Both the position numbers and the translations under genes were made by a program. From positions 19,924 through 83,923 of the forward strand of contig SOJX01000016.1 in assembly GCA_004376375.1 (NCBI GenBank): 64,000 bases of DNA, given 5' to 3'. The stretch comes from Planctomycetota bacterium (GTDB lineage Bacteria > Planctomycetota > E44-bin39). Positions 8,140-18,174 of the stretch are shown in pieces (the stretch's first letter is position 1; every line of letters begins with the position of its first letter). The notes beneath the pieces were generated by a model. That model had not been told where the DNA came from and searched no databases. It saw only the letters and a program-made list of their open reading frames with translations.

Positions 8140-8825
8140 CCGAGCAGTCCCACCAGCCGGAAACAGATATCGCAAGAGTTATAGGCGGGCTCATCCACGA
8201 AATCAAGAACCCGCTTTCAACCCTCTCCATGAACCTGCAACTCCTCGCGGAGGATTTCGAAGGCACGGACGGGCCGAAGGAGCGCCGCGCGCGACAGAGA
8301 ATCGGAACGCTTCTCTCGGAAACCAAGCGGCTTGAAATCCTGCTGAACGATTTCCTGAAATACCTGAAGGGCGCAAAGCCGCTGCTCGAGGAAGTAGATA
8401 TAAACGCCCTTCTCGAAGAGACCATTGAGTTCATCTGCCCGGAAGCGGAAAAACAGAATATTGAAGTGAAATCCTATCTCGCCGAAGGAACAGCGGTCGT
8501 CAAGGCCGACGCAAACTTACTCCGCCAGGCGATTCTGAACCTTACGCTTAATGCATGCGAGGCGATGCCCGAAGGCGGCGAGCTCGTGCTCCGTACCGAC
8601 GCCTACGACGACGCGGTCAAGGTCCGCGTTATCGACAACGGGCGCGGCATCCCGGAAGAAGTCATGCCGCGCATATTCGACCCGTTCTTCTCCACAAAGC
8701 CGAACGGGACCGGCCTCGGCCTTCCGACCGCAAGGCGCGTCATGGAGGCCCTCGGCGGAAGAATAGACGTTGAAAGCGAACCAGAACAGGGAACCCAGGT
8801 CAGGCTGACTTTTCCGGTGGAATAA
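8136..8825 (+). CDS. Histidine kinase without sensor domain
   Basis: A compact 229-residue kinase. The HisKA domain begins almost at the N terminus, with the phospho-acceptor His in IHEIKNPLSTL near residue 24, and is followed directly by HATPase_c motifs (NLTLNACEAMPEGG, DNGRGIP, FFSTKPNGTGLGLP). There are no PAS, HAMP or membrane segments, so the signal must come from a partner protein. It resembles the kinase core of NtrB/AtoS-type proteins. It overlaps korC by 4 bp, and its stop codon overlaps the start of the sigma-54 activator gene (TAATG), so the three are co-expressed. Confidence 0.9.
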   Translation: MTEQSHQPETDIARVIGGLIHEIKNPLSTLSMNLQLLAEDFEGTDGPKERRARQRIGTLLSETKRLEILLNDFLKYLKGAKPLLEEVDINALLEETIEFICPEAEKQNIEVKSYLAEGTAVVKADANLLRQAILNLTLNACEAMPEGGELVLRTDAYDDAVKVRVIDNGRGIPEEVMPRIFDPFFSTKPNGTGLGLPTARRVMEALGGRIDVESEPEQGTQVRLTFPVE

Positions 8826-10216
8826 TGCCTTCTGCGATCCGAGTACTCGTCATCGACGACAACAAACGCCACGCCACGACCACGGCCGAGGCGCTCGAGG
8901 CGCTCGGATATGACGTCACCGTGGAGACGAACCCCCGGGTCGCACTCAAGGCGATCCGCTCGGGCGATATAGACATCGTGCTTACCGACCTCGTAATGGG
9001 CGCGCTCGGAGGAATGGACATACTGCGGGGCGCGAAGCGCCACGACCCGGACATCGAGATCGTCATGATTACCGGCCACGGCTCGATTGAAAACGCCGTC
9101 GCCGCCATGCAGGCCGGGGCCGCGACCTACCTCACCAAGCCCATCAACGTGAAAGAACTCCGCGCAGTCGTCAAACGCGCGGCAGAAGCCGTTACGCTGC
9201 GCAGGGAGAACCGAAGGCTCGCCGCAGCCCTGAAAGAACGTTCGTCGGTCAATGCGCTTATCGGTAACTCCGAGTGTATGCGTGCGCTGCGCGAGTTGAT
9301 TATCCAGATCGCGCCCACGACCGCGACCATTCTGATAACGGGCGAAAGCGGCACGGGAAAAGAGCTTGTCGCCCGGGCCACCCACGGCGGTTCGCCGCGC
9401 AAGGACAAGCCGTTCGTCGCGCTGAACACGTCCGCGCTTTCGCCCAGCCTGCTTGAATCCGAGCTGTTCGGGCATGTCAAGGGAGCGTTCACCGGCGCGG
9501 ACTCCGAACGGGTCGGTCGTTTCGCGTTCGCCGACGGCGGGACGCTGTTCCTCGACGAGATAGGCGACCTGCCGCTCGAGATGCAGATAAAACTCCTGCG
9601 CGTCCTCGACGAGAAGCAGATAACGCCGGTCGGCTCGAACGAGCCGGTCGAAATCGACGTGCGGCTGGTCGCCGCGACCAACCGCGACCTCGAGTCGCTC
9701 GTAAAGGAAGGGAAGTTCCGCGAAGACCTTTACTACCGCCTGAACGTCGTCGCGGTCGACGTGTCGCCGCTTCGCAAGCGGGCGGAAGACGTGCCGCTCC
9801 TCGCGACCGCGTTCATCGCCGAGTTCGCCGAAGAACACGCCAAACCGGTACGCGGGATCGATCCCGGCGTGAGCGCGGCCATGGCAGACTACGACTGGCC
9901 CGGCAACGTGCGCGAGCTTCGTAACGCGATAGAAAACATGGTCGTGCTCTGCAGGAGCGAAGTCCTCACCGTCGACGTCCTGCCCGCGCAGCTCAGGGCC
10001 TCTTCCGCGGCCGCGCGGAAACACGGCAGGGACGGGAGCAGGGGCGGGTCTAAGACCCGCCCCTACAACGACAGAGCAACGCTTGAGGAAGCCGAAAAAG
10101 AGCTTATCCTGGAGGCGCTCGAAACCGAAGAAGGCAACCGCCAGCGCGCAGCCAGACGCCTCGGAATCGGCGAACGCACGCTCTACCGCAAGATAAAAAA
10201 ATACGGCCTGCAATAA
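8825..10216 (+). CDS. Sigma-54-dependent response regulator (NtrC family)
   Basis: Cognate regulator of the upstream kinase. The receiver covers residues 1-120 (DDN acidic pair, Asp in LTDLVMG). The AAA+ domain at about 140-370 has Walker A GESGTGKE, an intact GAFTGA loop, Walker B GGTLFLDEIGD and NVRELRN. The Fis-type helix-turn-helix is at about 420-462. Unlike the regulator at 1679, it should open sigma-54 promoters, perhaps those controlling 2-oxoacid oxidation. Residues about 403-414 in the linker are encoded by a perfect palindrome of the GTAGGGG family inserted in frame. The start overlaps the kinase stop by one base. Confidence 0.92.
   Translation: MPSAIRVLVIDDNKRHATTTAEALEALGYDVTVETNPRVALKAIRSGDIDIVLTDLVMGALGGMDILRGAKRHDPDIEIVMITGHGSIENAVAAMQAGAATYLTKPINVKELRAVVKRAAEAVTLRRENRRLAAALKERSSVNALIGNSECMRALRELIIQIAPTTATILITGESGTGKELVARATHGGSPRKDKPFVALNTSALSPSLLESELFGHVKGAFTGADSERVGRFAFADGGTLFLDEIGDLPLEMQIKLLRVLDEKQITPVGSNEPVEIDVRLVAATNRDLESLVKEGKFREDLYYRLNVVAVDVSPLRKRAEDVPLLATAFIAEFAEEHAKPVRGIDPGVSAAMADYDWPGNVRELRNAIENMVVLCRSEVLTVDVLPAQLRASSAAARKHGRDGSRGGSKTRPYNDRATLEEAEKELILEALETEEGNRQRAARRLGIGERTLYRKIKKYGLQ
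10041..10063. repeat. GTAGGGG-family palindrome inside a coding region
   Basis: Two 11-bp arms (GGGGCGGGTCT and AGACCCGCCCC) around one A, followed by TAC. The sequence is nearly the same as the palindromes at 44860-44942. It is in frame and codes for the AAA+/HTH linker. Confidence 0.85.
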
Positions 10217-10307
10217 AATAAAAGCCGGCCGGGACAACCGCCACGCAGAAAAAATCCCCGGGATTCACATACAATCGCCTGTCACCCTTTTCCAGCGACA
10301 GATTTCC

Positions 10308-10336
10308 TTGGAGTTAACCGTTGGTTATGGTATTAT
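10308..10336 (+). promoter_or_regulatory. Sigma-70-like promoter
   Basis: TTGGAG, a 17-bp spacer and TATTAT. Transcription would begin near 10343 and give a leader of about 130 nt ahead of the ATP-grasp gene, with a GCGCGTC...GACGACGCGC hairpin near its 5' end. Confidence 0.5.
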
Positions 10337-10475
10337 ATGATATTGCGCGTCTATGGACGACGCGCGTGAACCGGGGTGATAGACATGGGGCAGGCAGGCG
10401 GGTGTACTGACAAGCCTGGAGCAACGGCACCGGGATTCATAACATATAAGGAGCATAGGTCGAGGGTTAGGTATT

Positions 10476-11528
10476 ATGCACAGAACACTACTGGCGCTTG
10501 GAGACGAGAAAGATCTCCTATTCAGGAAGTATTTCGCAAAGAATATCGGCATCTTGAAAAATGCCGGATATGTCATAAAAGCATTTTCTTACATGGAGGT
10601 ACTGGAAAATCCCCAGGTGCTGAATGACCCGGGCAGTGGAGACGTCACTGTCCTTTTCTTTTTTCCGGTTGACTACTGGGACACAAAAATAGAGATCGGG
10701 CATGAGATATACGGCAGCAGGAAGATGGGGGGGAAATTCGAAGCCTTTTTCAATAAGGTAGAATCCGTAATACGATCAGCATGCAAATCAAAAGTCACTT
10801 TCGTCAACGACCCCGCTTCAATCGCATTGGTCAGAGACAAGAAGCGCTCCCATGAGGCCCTGGTGGCAAATAACGTTGCATGCGCATCGTCTTACGGAAT
10901 CGAAACCGCCCGGGAACTGATAAAACTGGTGGATAAGGGTACAGACCTGATTCTCAAAGTGAGATACGGCTCGCTGGGCAAAGGTGTTTCACTAATCAGC
11001 AGAAACAAGTGGTATACCAATTTTAAAATGAGGAACGGCAGTATTCTGAACCACTCCAACGACAAGGGGTGGAAAATGAAGGAGATATCCAAACGTCTGA
11101 GTTTTATAGGTCAGTTGCTCGAGCAGGACGTTCATATCGAGAAGGAAATCAAAACGCCGATAATCAATAACCAGAAGCTTGACTTGAGAGTCTTCGTTAT
11201 CTTCGGCGAACCCGTCCTTACTTACGTGAGAACCGCAAAGATCAACAATATTATCACGAATTGGCACCAGGGCGGGAGAATAGAACCGCTTTCGTTCCTG
11301 AATAATCTGCCTGAAAAAGCCATCGAGATGGCCGAGGAAGTCGCCGTCAATGCCGCAAATGCATATGGCTTGAATTACGCCGGGATCGACGTGATTTTCT
11401 CGGAGAATTATGAAAAGGTATTCGTTCTCGAAGGAAATGCTTTTCCAGGATCACCTTCTCCGGAAATCCCGCCAACGGTCTTCGACCCCATGAGAACGTT
11501 GTTTGAGATGATACTGCAACACGACTGA
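10476..11528 (+). CDS. ATP-grasp ligase-like protein (RimK-related)
   Basis: A 350-residue cytoplasmic protein with the ATP-grasp fold. The central region has ILKVRYGSLGKGVSLIS (ATP-binding loop), LLEQDVHIEKEI and LDLRVFVIFGEPV, and the C-terminal metal site is in YAGIDVIF...VLEGNAFPGSP. Such enzymes join a carboxylate to an amine or thiol through an acyl phosphate; the substrates here are unknown. The start has only a weak ribosome site (TAGG), and AAGGAG lies 21 nt upstream. Base composition is lower in GC than the kor operon. In the same frame, directly beyond the stop codon, lies a remnant of a Fis-type DNA-binding domain. Confidence 0.75.
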   Translation: MHRTLLALGDEKDLLFRKYFAKNIGILKNAGYVIKAFSYMEVLENPQVLNDPGSGDVTVLFFFPVDYWDTKIEIGHEIYGSRKMGGKFEAFFNKVESVIRSACKSKVTFVNDPASIALVRDKKRSHEALVANNVACASSYGIETARELIKLVDKGTDLILKVRYGSLGKGVSLISRNKWYTNFKMRNGSILNHSNDKGWKMKEISKRLSFIGQLLEQDVHIEKEIKTPIINNQKLDLRVFVIFGEPVLTYVRTAKINNIITNWHQGGRIEPLSFLNNLPEKAIEMAEEVAVNAANAYGLNYAGIDVIFSENYEKVFVLEGNAFPGSPSPEIPPTVFDPMRTLFEMILQHD

Positions 11529-11651
11529 CCCGGGAAAAGCCTGCTTGAAGAATACCCGTTCCGTCATTGCGGCAACCGCCACCGCGCCGCCAAACGCCTC
11601 GGAATCAGCGAGCGTACACTACACCACAAAATCAGGAAGTACGGTCCCTAA
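11529..11651 (+). pseudogene. Remnant of a Fis-type HTH domain from an NtrC-like regulator
   Basis: Reading in the frame of the preceding gene, past its TGA, the sequence encodes CGNRHRAAKRLGISERTL followed by HHKIRKYGP and a stop. This closely matches the C terminus of the regulator ending at 10216 (GNRQRAARRLGIGERTLYRK...). There is no start codon and no receiver or AAA+ domain. It looks like the 3' end of a lost or duplicated regulator gene left behind when the ATP-grasp gene arrived or by recombination. Confidence 0.75.
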
Positions 11652-11797
11652 TATCCCGGACAAATTGGGTGGGTTTTTCAACGACTGTTTCACGGCAGGC
11701 AAGTCAGCGAACCTGGAAGATTTATATTGCATTATCTTAATATTATGCTAAAAATGTAAATATTCATTATTAGCTCTCTAGCTATCGAGGTCGCAGT

Positions 11798-12598
11798 ATG
11801 GGGTTGTGGGGCAACCACATTATTACGCTGGCACTGGCAGTTTTCCTGCTGGGCCATCTGATATATTCTCTTCGGTTGCGTTACCGTGCCAAAAAGCGAA
11901 GTGAATCACTGGAATGTGAAGCAATGCTCGGCAGGTCAAGCGCTCAACTGATCCACGATATTTCAGGAATAATCGGAATTATCTGTGGAACAATGAACCT
12001 GATTGAAGACGATATTAAGAATAACAAACTCGACTCGAAAGAAATCAAGAACCTCAGAGAGTTTGTTGATTTCTTGTCTCAGTATACGAATAATTTCAGA
12101 AACGTTGCCGGAGATCTAAATAGCAACGCATGCGAACCGATTGAGCTGGCAAGAACACTTAAACTCATAGTAGATACCCAGGCTCGAGCATGCTTCAGAA
12201 ATCAAAATATTGAAATCATTGAAGAGTATCAAGCCGCGGATGTTCGTATTGCAGCCACTCTTATGGAAGCGTTTTTCAATATTATTAGAAATGCCTGTGA
12301 AGCAATGCAAGACGTGAGCATGCGGCGTCTTTCCGTCCGAACTTATAAACAAAACGGTGAAGTCATTGTAAGCATTTCAGACACGGGTACGGGGATTCCC
12401 GCAAATATACTGTCCAAGATCTATAAATACGGTTTTACGACAAAATCCAACGGAACCGGACAGGGCATGTACATATCGAAAAAGGCAATCGATAACGCTG
12501 GCGGAAAAATTAACATAGAGTCCACCGAAGGCAAAGGCACAACGGTCAATATCCTGCTTCCGACGTTTGGATATGAAGCAGCAGACGAAAAAACATAG
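11798..12598 (+). CDS. Membrane-anchored histidine kinase-like protein
   Basis: A 266-residue protein with one N-terminal transmembrane segment (about residues 6-25) and almost no sensor part. The likely phospho-acceptor is His53 in LIHDISGIIG, where the usual HE is HD, so the H box is atypical. The HATPase_c domain is clear (NIIRNACEAM, DTGTGIP, GFTTKSNGTGQGMYIS). GAGG lies 8 nt before the start. It has no adjacent full regulator, only the HTH remnant upstream. GC is low for the window (about 35% in a hand-counted 60-bp stretch near 12001), which suggests recent acquisition. Confidence 0.82.
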   Translation: MGLWGNHIITLALAVFLLGHLIYSLRLRYRAKKRSESLECEAMLGRSSAQLIHDISGIIGIICGTMNLIEDDIKNNKLDSKEIKNLREFVDFLSQYTNNFRNVAGDLNSNACEPIELARTLKLIVDTQARACFRNQNIEIIEEYQAADVRIAATLMEAFFNIIRNACEAMQDVSMRRLSVRTYKQNGEVIVSISDTGTGIPANILSKIYKYGFTTKSNGTGQGMYISKKAIDNAGGKINIESTEGKGTTVNILLPTFGYEAADEKT

Positions 12599-12787
12599 AT
12601 CACGCAGCCCGGGTAAAGCGCTCGAAAACGGGCCGGCAATTCAACCGGCCAGGCAGGTTACCGCACTCGAAAACCGATTTGCCTTCCATCCACTCCCCTG
12701 CCAGAATGGCCTGAAACAACGGAATAACCGCGCGAACATGTCATTTCGACACGGTAAAAAAAGCAATTTTGTTTTTAACTTTTTCCG

Positions 12788-12816
12788 TTGTCTACTATAA
12801 CACATTGCATTATAAT
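12788..12816 (+). promoter_or_regulatory. Promoter of dnaK
   Basis: TTGTCT, a 17-bp spacer and TATAAT, about 100 bp upstream of dnaK. No CIRCE element or sigma-32-like site is visible between here and the start codon. Confidence 0.7.
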
Positions 12817-12865
12817 TGTTTGGCTCAACCGCCCCCTCCAGCGGTACACCTTTTGCATTACATAA

Positions 12866-14842
<1,977 letters not shown>

Positions 14843-14864
14843 AGCGCCCGGTAATAAAAAATCC

Positions 14865-14905
14865 AGGCAGGGCTTGCCGGTCCGGGAAGTCCTGCCTTCT
14901 CTTTT
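14865..14905 (+). terminator. Rho-independent terminator of dnaK
   Basis: The stem AGGCAGG...CCTGCCT with further CTT/AAG pairing is followed by TCTCTTTT. Confidence 0.75.
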
Positions 14906-14922
14906 AAGAAAACAAGTTGACA

Positions 14923-15043
14923 TGAAAACACGCGAACAAGTTGACAAGTAATAATTAATATCTTATCCTTGTTTCCTTGTTTCCTTGTTTCCTTGTTTCC
15001 TTGTTTCCTTGTTCCCTTGTTACCTTGTTACCTTGTTCCTTTA
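14923..15043. repeat. Facing tandem arrays (AACAAGTTGACA / CCTTGTTT)
   Basis: A short left arm of ACAAGTTG units, the AT-rich core TAATAATTAATATC, then about eleven CCTTGTTT-type octamers running to the next start codon. The frame through the octamers is open and gives false upstream starts at 14969 and 14977. Confidence 0.8.
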
Positions 15044-15048
15044 TTACG

Positions 15049-16770
15049 ATGCCCAAAGCCGACTTCATACTGCTGCACGCGCCCGCGATTTACGACTTCC
15101 GCGACGGAGACGTCGCCTTCGGCGCGACGTCGAACGTCATCCCCTCCTCCGGCGTTTTTGAAATGTATCCTGCGGGATGGATATCGATGGCGGGCCATCT
15201 CGGCCGGCGCGGCATCAGGGTCAGAATCGTCAACCTCGCCTACAGGATGATGCGCTCGCGGAAGTTTTCGGTCGAGGACTTTATAAGGAAAAACAGACCG
15301 CGTATCGCGTTCGGCATCGACCTGCACTGGCTGCCGCACGTCAGCGGCTCCATCGAGGTCGCCGGAATCTGCAAAAAGCTTCACCCGGACACGCCCGTCA
15401 TCATGGGCGGTCTTTCCGCAAGCCATTTCCACGAAGATCTGCTCCGGGATTACCCGGTCGACTTCGTCGTCCGCGGCGATTGTACGGAAAAACCTCTCGA
15501 ACAACTGTTACGTTCGATACGGAGCGGACGAAAACCGGAAAACATTCCCAACGTAAGCTGGAAAAACGAAACAGGAAAAATCGTTTCAAATCCGCTCTCG
15601 CACGTGCCGGACGACCTGTCGGAAATGGTCCTCGATTACCGCGAGATGATGCGGATGGTCATCCGCTACCGCGACATCTTTTCGGTCGTGCCGTTTTCCG
15701 GCTGGCTGAAATACCCGATTGCGATTGCCGTCTCCGTGCACGGGTGCAGGCACGCGTGCAAAACCTGCGGCGGTTCCGCCCGCTTCTATCACCGGACGAT
15801 GTGCCGGAAAGGCGTGGCGCTCCGCCCGCCGGGGAAACTCGCCCGCGACCTCGCAAGGATTAAGCGGAATATGAACGGTCCCATATTCCTGCTCGGCGAC
15901 CTGAACCAGGGCGGCGCGGATTACGTCCGCGAATGTTTCAGAGAAATCGGCCGAAGGAAAATCAGGAACGCGGTCGTGCTCGAACTCTTCAAACCGCCCG
16001 GCGAGGAATTTTTCAAACTTGCGCACGAAGCGCTGCCGAACTGGAACATGCAGATTTCGCCCGAATCCCACGACGAGAAGGTGCGGCGCGCGTTCGGAAG
16101 ACCGTACGGAAACGGGGAGTTTGTCGAAACTCTCGACTGCGCCCACCGCTACGGCGCGGGGCGCATCGACCAGTTCCACATGATAGGCCTGCCGCACCAG
16201 GACGCCGAATCCGTGCGCGAAACCGTCAGATGGTGCGGCGAGCTGCTCGAGCGTTTCGGAAAACACAAAGTGCTCCATCCGTTTATCGGCCCGCTCGCGC
16301 CGTTCGTCGACCCCGGCAGCGAGGTGTGGGATAACCCGAAGAAATTCGGTTACACGATGAAATTCAAAACGCTTGAAGCGCACCGGCTGGCCATGAAGTC
16401 GCCCTCGTGGAAATACATGATCAACTACGAAACCGAATGGATGACCTGCGGCGAAATCGTCGAGTCAGCCTACGAATCCGTACTCGAGCTCGAGAAGATT
16501 AAAGCTAAGCACGGCGTCATCACAGCCGGGCAACTCGCCGAAACGGAGAAAGCCATAAACATCGAGAAGAAGCTGATGGACGAAGTCGACGGAATTATGG
16601 ATATCAAGGACGAATCGGAGCGGGAGAATGCGCTGGCCGATTTCCGCGCCCGGCGGCGAAGCGAAAATATTCTCTCTATCGCAGACAAGTCCGAGCTCGA
16701 ATGGCCAAGCGGCCTCCTGCACTTCAACCCCCTGCGCGCGCTCATACTCGGCCTGGAAGAAATTCTTTAA
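15049..16770 (+). CDS. B12-binding domain / radical SAM protein
   Basis: A 573-residue enzyme with an N-terminal cobalamin-binding Rossmann domain (about residues 1-170) and a radical SAM domain (about 210-460). The cluster motif is CRHACKTC (CxxxCxxC) and a helical C-terminal part follows. It resembles the archaeal and bacterial Ta0216-like group of B12-radical SAM proteins; the reaction is unknown, and methylation or rearrangement of an unreactive carbon is typical of the class. ATG 15049 is chosen because the upstream 24 codons are repeat sequence. It stands between dnaK and a tRNA gene without evident partners. Confidence 0.82.
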   Translation: MPKADFILLHAPAIYDFRDGDVAFGATSNVIPSSGVFEMYPAGWISMAGHLGRRGIRVRIVNLAYRMMRSRKFSVEDFIRKNRPRIAFGIDLHWLPHVSGSIEVAGICKKLHPDTPVIMGGLSASHFHEDLLRDYPVDFVVRGDCTEKPLEQLLRSIRSGRKPENIPNVSWKNETGKIVSNPLSHVPDDLSEMVLDYREMMRMVIRYRDIFSVVPFSGWLKYPIAIAVSVHGCRHACKTCGGSARFYHRTMCRKGVALRPPGKLARDLARIKRNMNGPIFLLGDLNQGGADYVRECFREIGRRKIRNAVVLELFKPPGEEFFKLAHEALPNWNMQISPESHDEKVRRAFGRPYGNGEFVETLDCAHRYGAGRIDQFHMIGLPHQDAESVRETVRWCGELLERFGKHKVLHPFIGPLAPFVDPGSEVWDNPKKFGYTMKFKTLEAHRLAMKSPSWKYMINYETEWMTCGEIVESAYESVLELEKIKAKHGVITAGQLAETEKAINIEKKLMDEVDGIMDIKDESERENALADFRARRRSENILSIADKSELEWPSGLLHFNPLRALILGLEEIL

Positions 16771-16824
16771 TTTGCAGAACCTGAACATCTATTTCCGATA
16801 TATGCAGATTTTTCTTTGCCGGCC

Positions 16825-16853
16825 TTGATTCTTTTGCATCCGGCTGGTATCAT
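16825..16853 (+). promoter_or_regulatory. Promoter of the tRNA gene
   Basis: TTGATT, a 17-bp spacer and TATCAT, ending 18 bp before the mature tRNA. Confidence 0.65.
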
Positions 16854-16871
16854 AATGACGTCTGTAATAGA

Positions 16872-16943
16872 GGGCTCGTAGCTCAATGGTAGAGCAGGGG
16901 ACTCATAATCCCTGTGTTCCAGGTTCAAGTCCTGGCGGGCCCA
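16872..16943 (+). tRNA. tRNA with CAU anticodon (elongator Met or Ile2)
   Basis: All four stems pair: acceptor GGGCTCG/CGGGCCC with one T-G pair, D arm GCTC/GAGC, anticodon stem GGGGA/TCCCT with loop CTCATAA (anticodon CAT at 16904-16906), T stem CCAGG/CCTGG with loop TTCAAGT. The discriminator is A and no CCA is encoded. The G1-C72 pair and the A-T pair closing the anticodon loop argue against initiator tRNA. Whether it carries methionine, or isoleucine after lysidine modification, cannot be decided from sequence alone. Confidence 0.95.
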
Positions 16944-16949
16944 CGGAGA

Positions 16950-16977
16950 GCCTCATCTTTTTGATGAGGCTTTTTTT
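16950..16977 (+). terminator. Rho-independent terminator of the tRNA gene
   Basis: Perfect 8-bp stem GCCTCATC/GATGAGGC with a TTTTT loop, followed by seven Ts. Confidence 0.95.
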
Positions 16978-17000
16978 GTGCACCGTCGTGCGTAAAATAC

Positions 17001-17028
17001 TTTACATTCCTGTTCCTTCCGGTATTAT
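17001..17028 (+). promoter_or_regulatory. Promoter suggesting a leaderless mRNA
   Basis: TTTACA, a 16-bp spacer and TATTAT ending 7 bp before the start ATG at 17036, so transcription would begin at or next to the start codon. No Shine-Dalgarno site is present. Confidence 0.6.
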
Positions 17029-17035
17029 CGATTAA

Positions 17036-18094
17036 ATGGCAAGAATAATCTACGGCATTTCCGGCGACGGGTTCGGCCATACCGGCCGCAGCAAGGAAGT
17101 CCTCAGACATCTCAAAGACAAGGGCCATGACATCCTTGTCTTCGGCTATCTCAAGTCGTTCAGTTTCCTGAAAGATTATTACGAAGCTCACGACACAAAA
17201 GGCTGTAATATAGTTACCGAAGAAAACAAGGTCAAGAACCTGAAAACCCTGAGAAAAAACCTGAGAAAAACTCCGGAAAAGCTCAAAGCCTTGAGAAACC
17301 TCGACAGGATTTTCAGGAGTTTCAAACCGGATGCCGTTATCAGCGACTTCGAGGCCCTGACCGGTTATCTCGCAAACCATCACAGAGTCCCCCTGATTTC
17401 CATAGACAACCAGGCGGCGCTGGCGAGGGCGAAACTGGAGTTTCCCCGGAAATACATGCTCGCCTCGGCTTCCGCGAAGGTCGTTGTAAAATCCTTCATG
17501 CCGGTCGCAAAGGAGTACATCATAACGACATTCTTCACGGCGCCCGTGAAGAACAGGTACAAGAGGAATACCCGCTTTTCTCCTCCGATTCTGCGGTCCG
17601 AGGTTCTCGAGCTGGAGCCCGCCGACGACCGGCATATCCTCGTGTACCAGACCTATGATTCAAATGAAAAACTCCCGGAGATTCTGAAAGCCGTCGGCGA
17701 TGAAAAGTTCATCGTGTATGGATTCAACGTCGCCAAAACGGACGGGAACATGACCTACAAGGAGTTCAGCGCGACCGGTTTTCTCGACGATCTGAAGGGC
17801 TCGAGGGCGGTTATCTGCAACGGCGGCCTGACCCTGATCACGGAAGCCCTGTATCTCGGCAAACCCGTCTTATCAGAGCCGATAAAAAAACACTTTGAAC
17901 AGATAATTAATGCGGTTTACCTGGGAAAATGCGGTTATGGAAGGCATGTAGAATCCCTGACCCCGGAAGCGGTAAGAGAATTTATCGAATCGGCTTCATT
18001 GTATGAGAAAAACCTTCAGGATTATCCGAAAAAAGGCAATGATGAAATTCTGAAAACAATCGACGGGATGGTCGAAAAATACGCCCGGCAATAG
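17036..18094 (+). CDS. GT-B glycosyltransferase-like protein (MJ1255 family)
   Basis: A 352-residue protein with a GT-B glycosyltransferase fold. The N-terminal GISGDGFGHTGRS nucleotide-fold loop is typical of the MJ1255/VC2487 group, and the C-terminal donor-site region reads ICNGGLTLITEALYLGKPVL, as in MurG-like enzymes. It probably moves a sugar from a nucleotide donor; the acceptor is unknown. It lies alone after the tRNA terminator, with its own promoter and apparently no leader. GC is a little lower than neighbouring genes. Confidence 0.8.
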   Translation: MARIIYGISGDGFGHTGRSKEVLRHLKDKGHDILVFGYLKSFSFLKDYYEAHDTKGCNIVTEENKVKNLKTLRKNLRKTPEKLKALRNLDRIFRSFKPDAVISDFEALTGYLANHHRVPLISIDNQAALARAKLEFPRKYMLASASAKVVVKSFMPVAKEYIITTFFTAPVKNRYKRNTRFSPPILRSEVLELEPADDRHILVYQTYDSNEKLPEILKAVGDEKFIVYGFNVAKTDGNMTYKEFSATGFLDDLKGSRAVICNGGLTLITEALYLGKPVLSEPIKKHFEQIINAVYLGKCGYGRHVESLTPEAVREFIESASLYEKNLQDYPKKGNDEILKTIDGMVEKYARQ

Positions 18095-18174
18095 CGGTCA
18101 TGCAACGCGGGGGAACAGATATAATATTTACATGAACCGGCCCCGGCAGATCCCGGCACTTCCCGCAAATCCGC

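Noticed and set aside
8603..10237. 544-codon open frame opposite the sigma-54 activator
   Set aside because: Antisense to a gene with all expected motifs, and no recognisable domain.
10337..10475. Possible riboswitch in the leader of the ATP-grasp gene
   Set aside because: One GC hairpin is present, but the conserved core of the cyclic-di-GMP class does not match and no other class is recognised.
16872..16943. Initiator tRNA-fMet
   Set aside because: The first acceptor pair is a normal G-C, and the anticodon stem lacks the three G-C pairs next to the loop.
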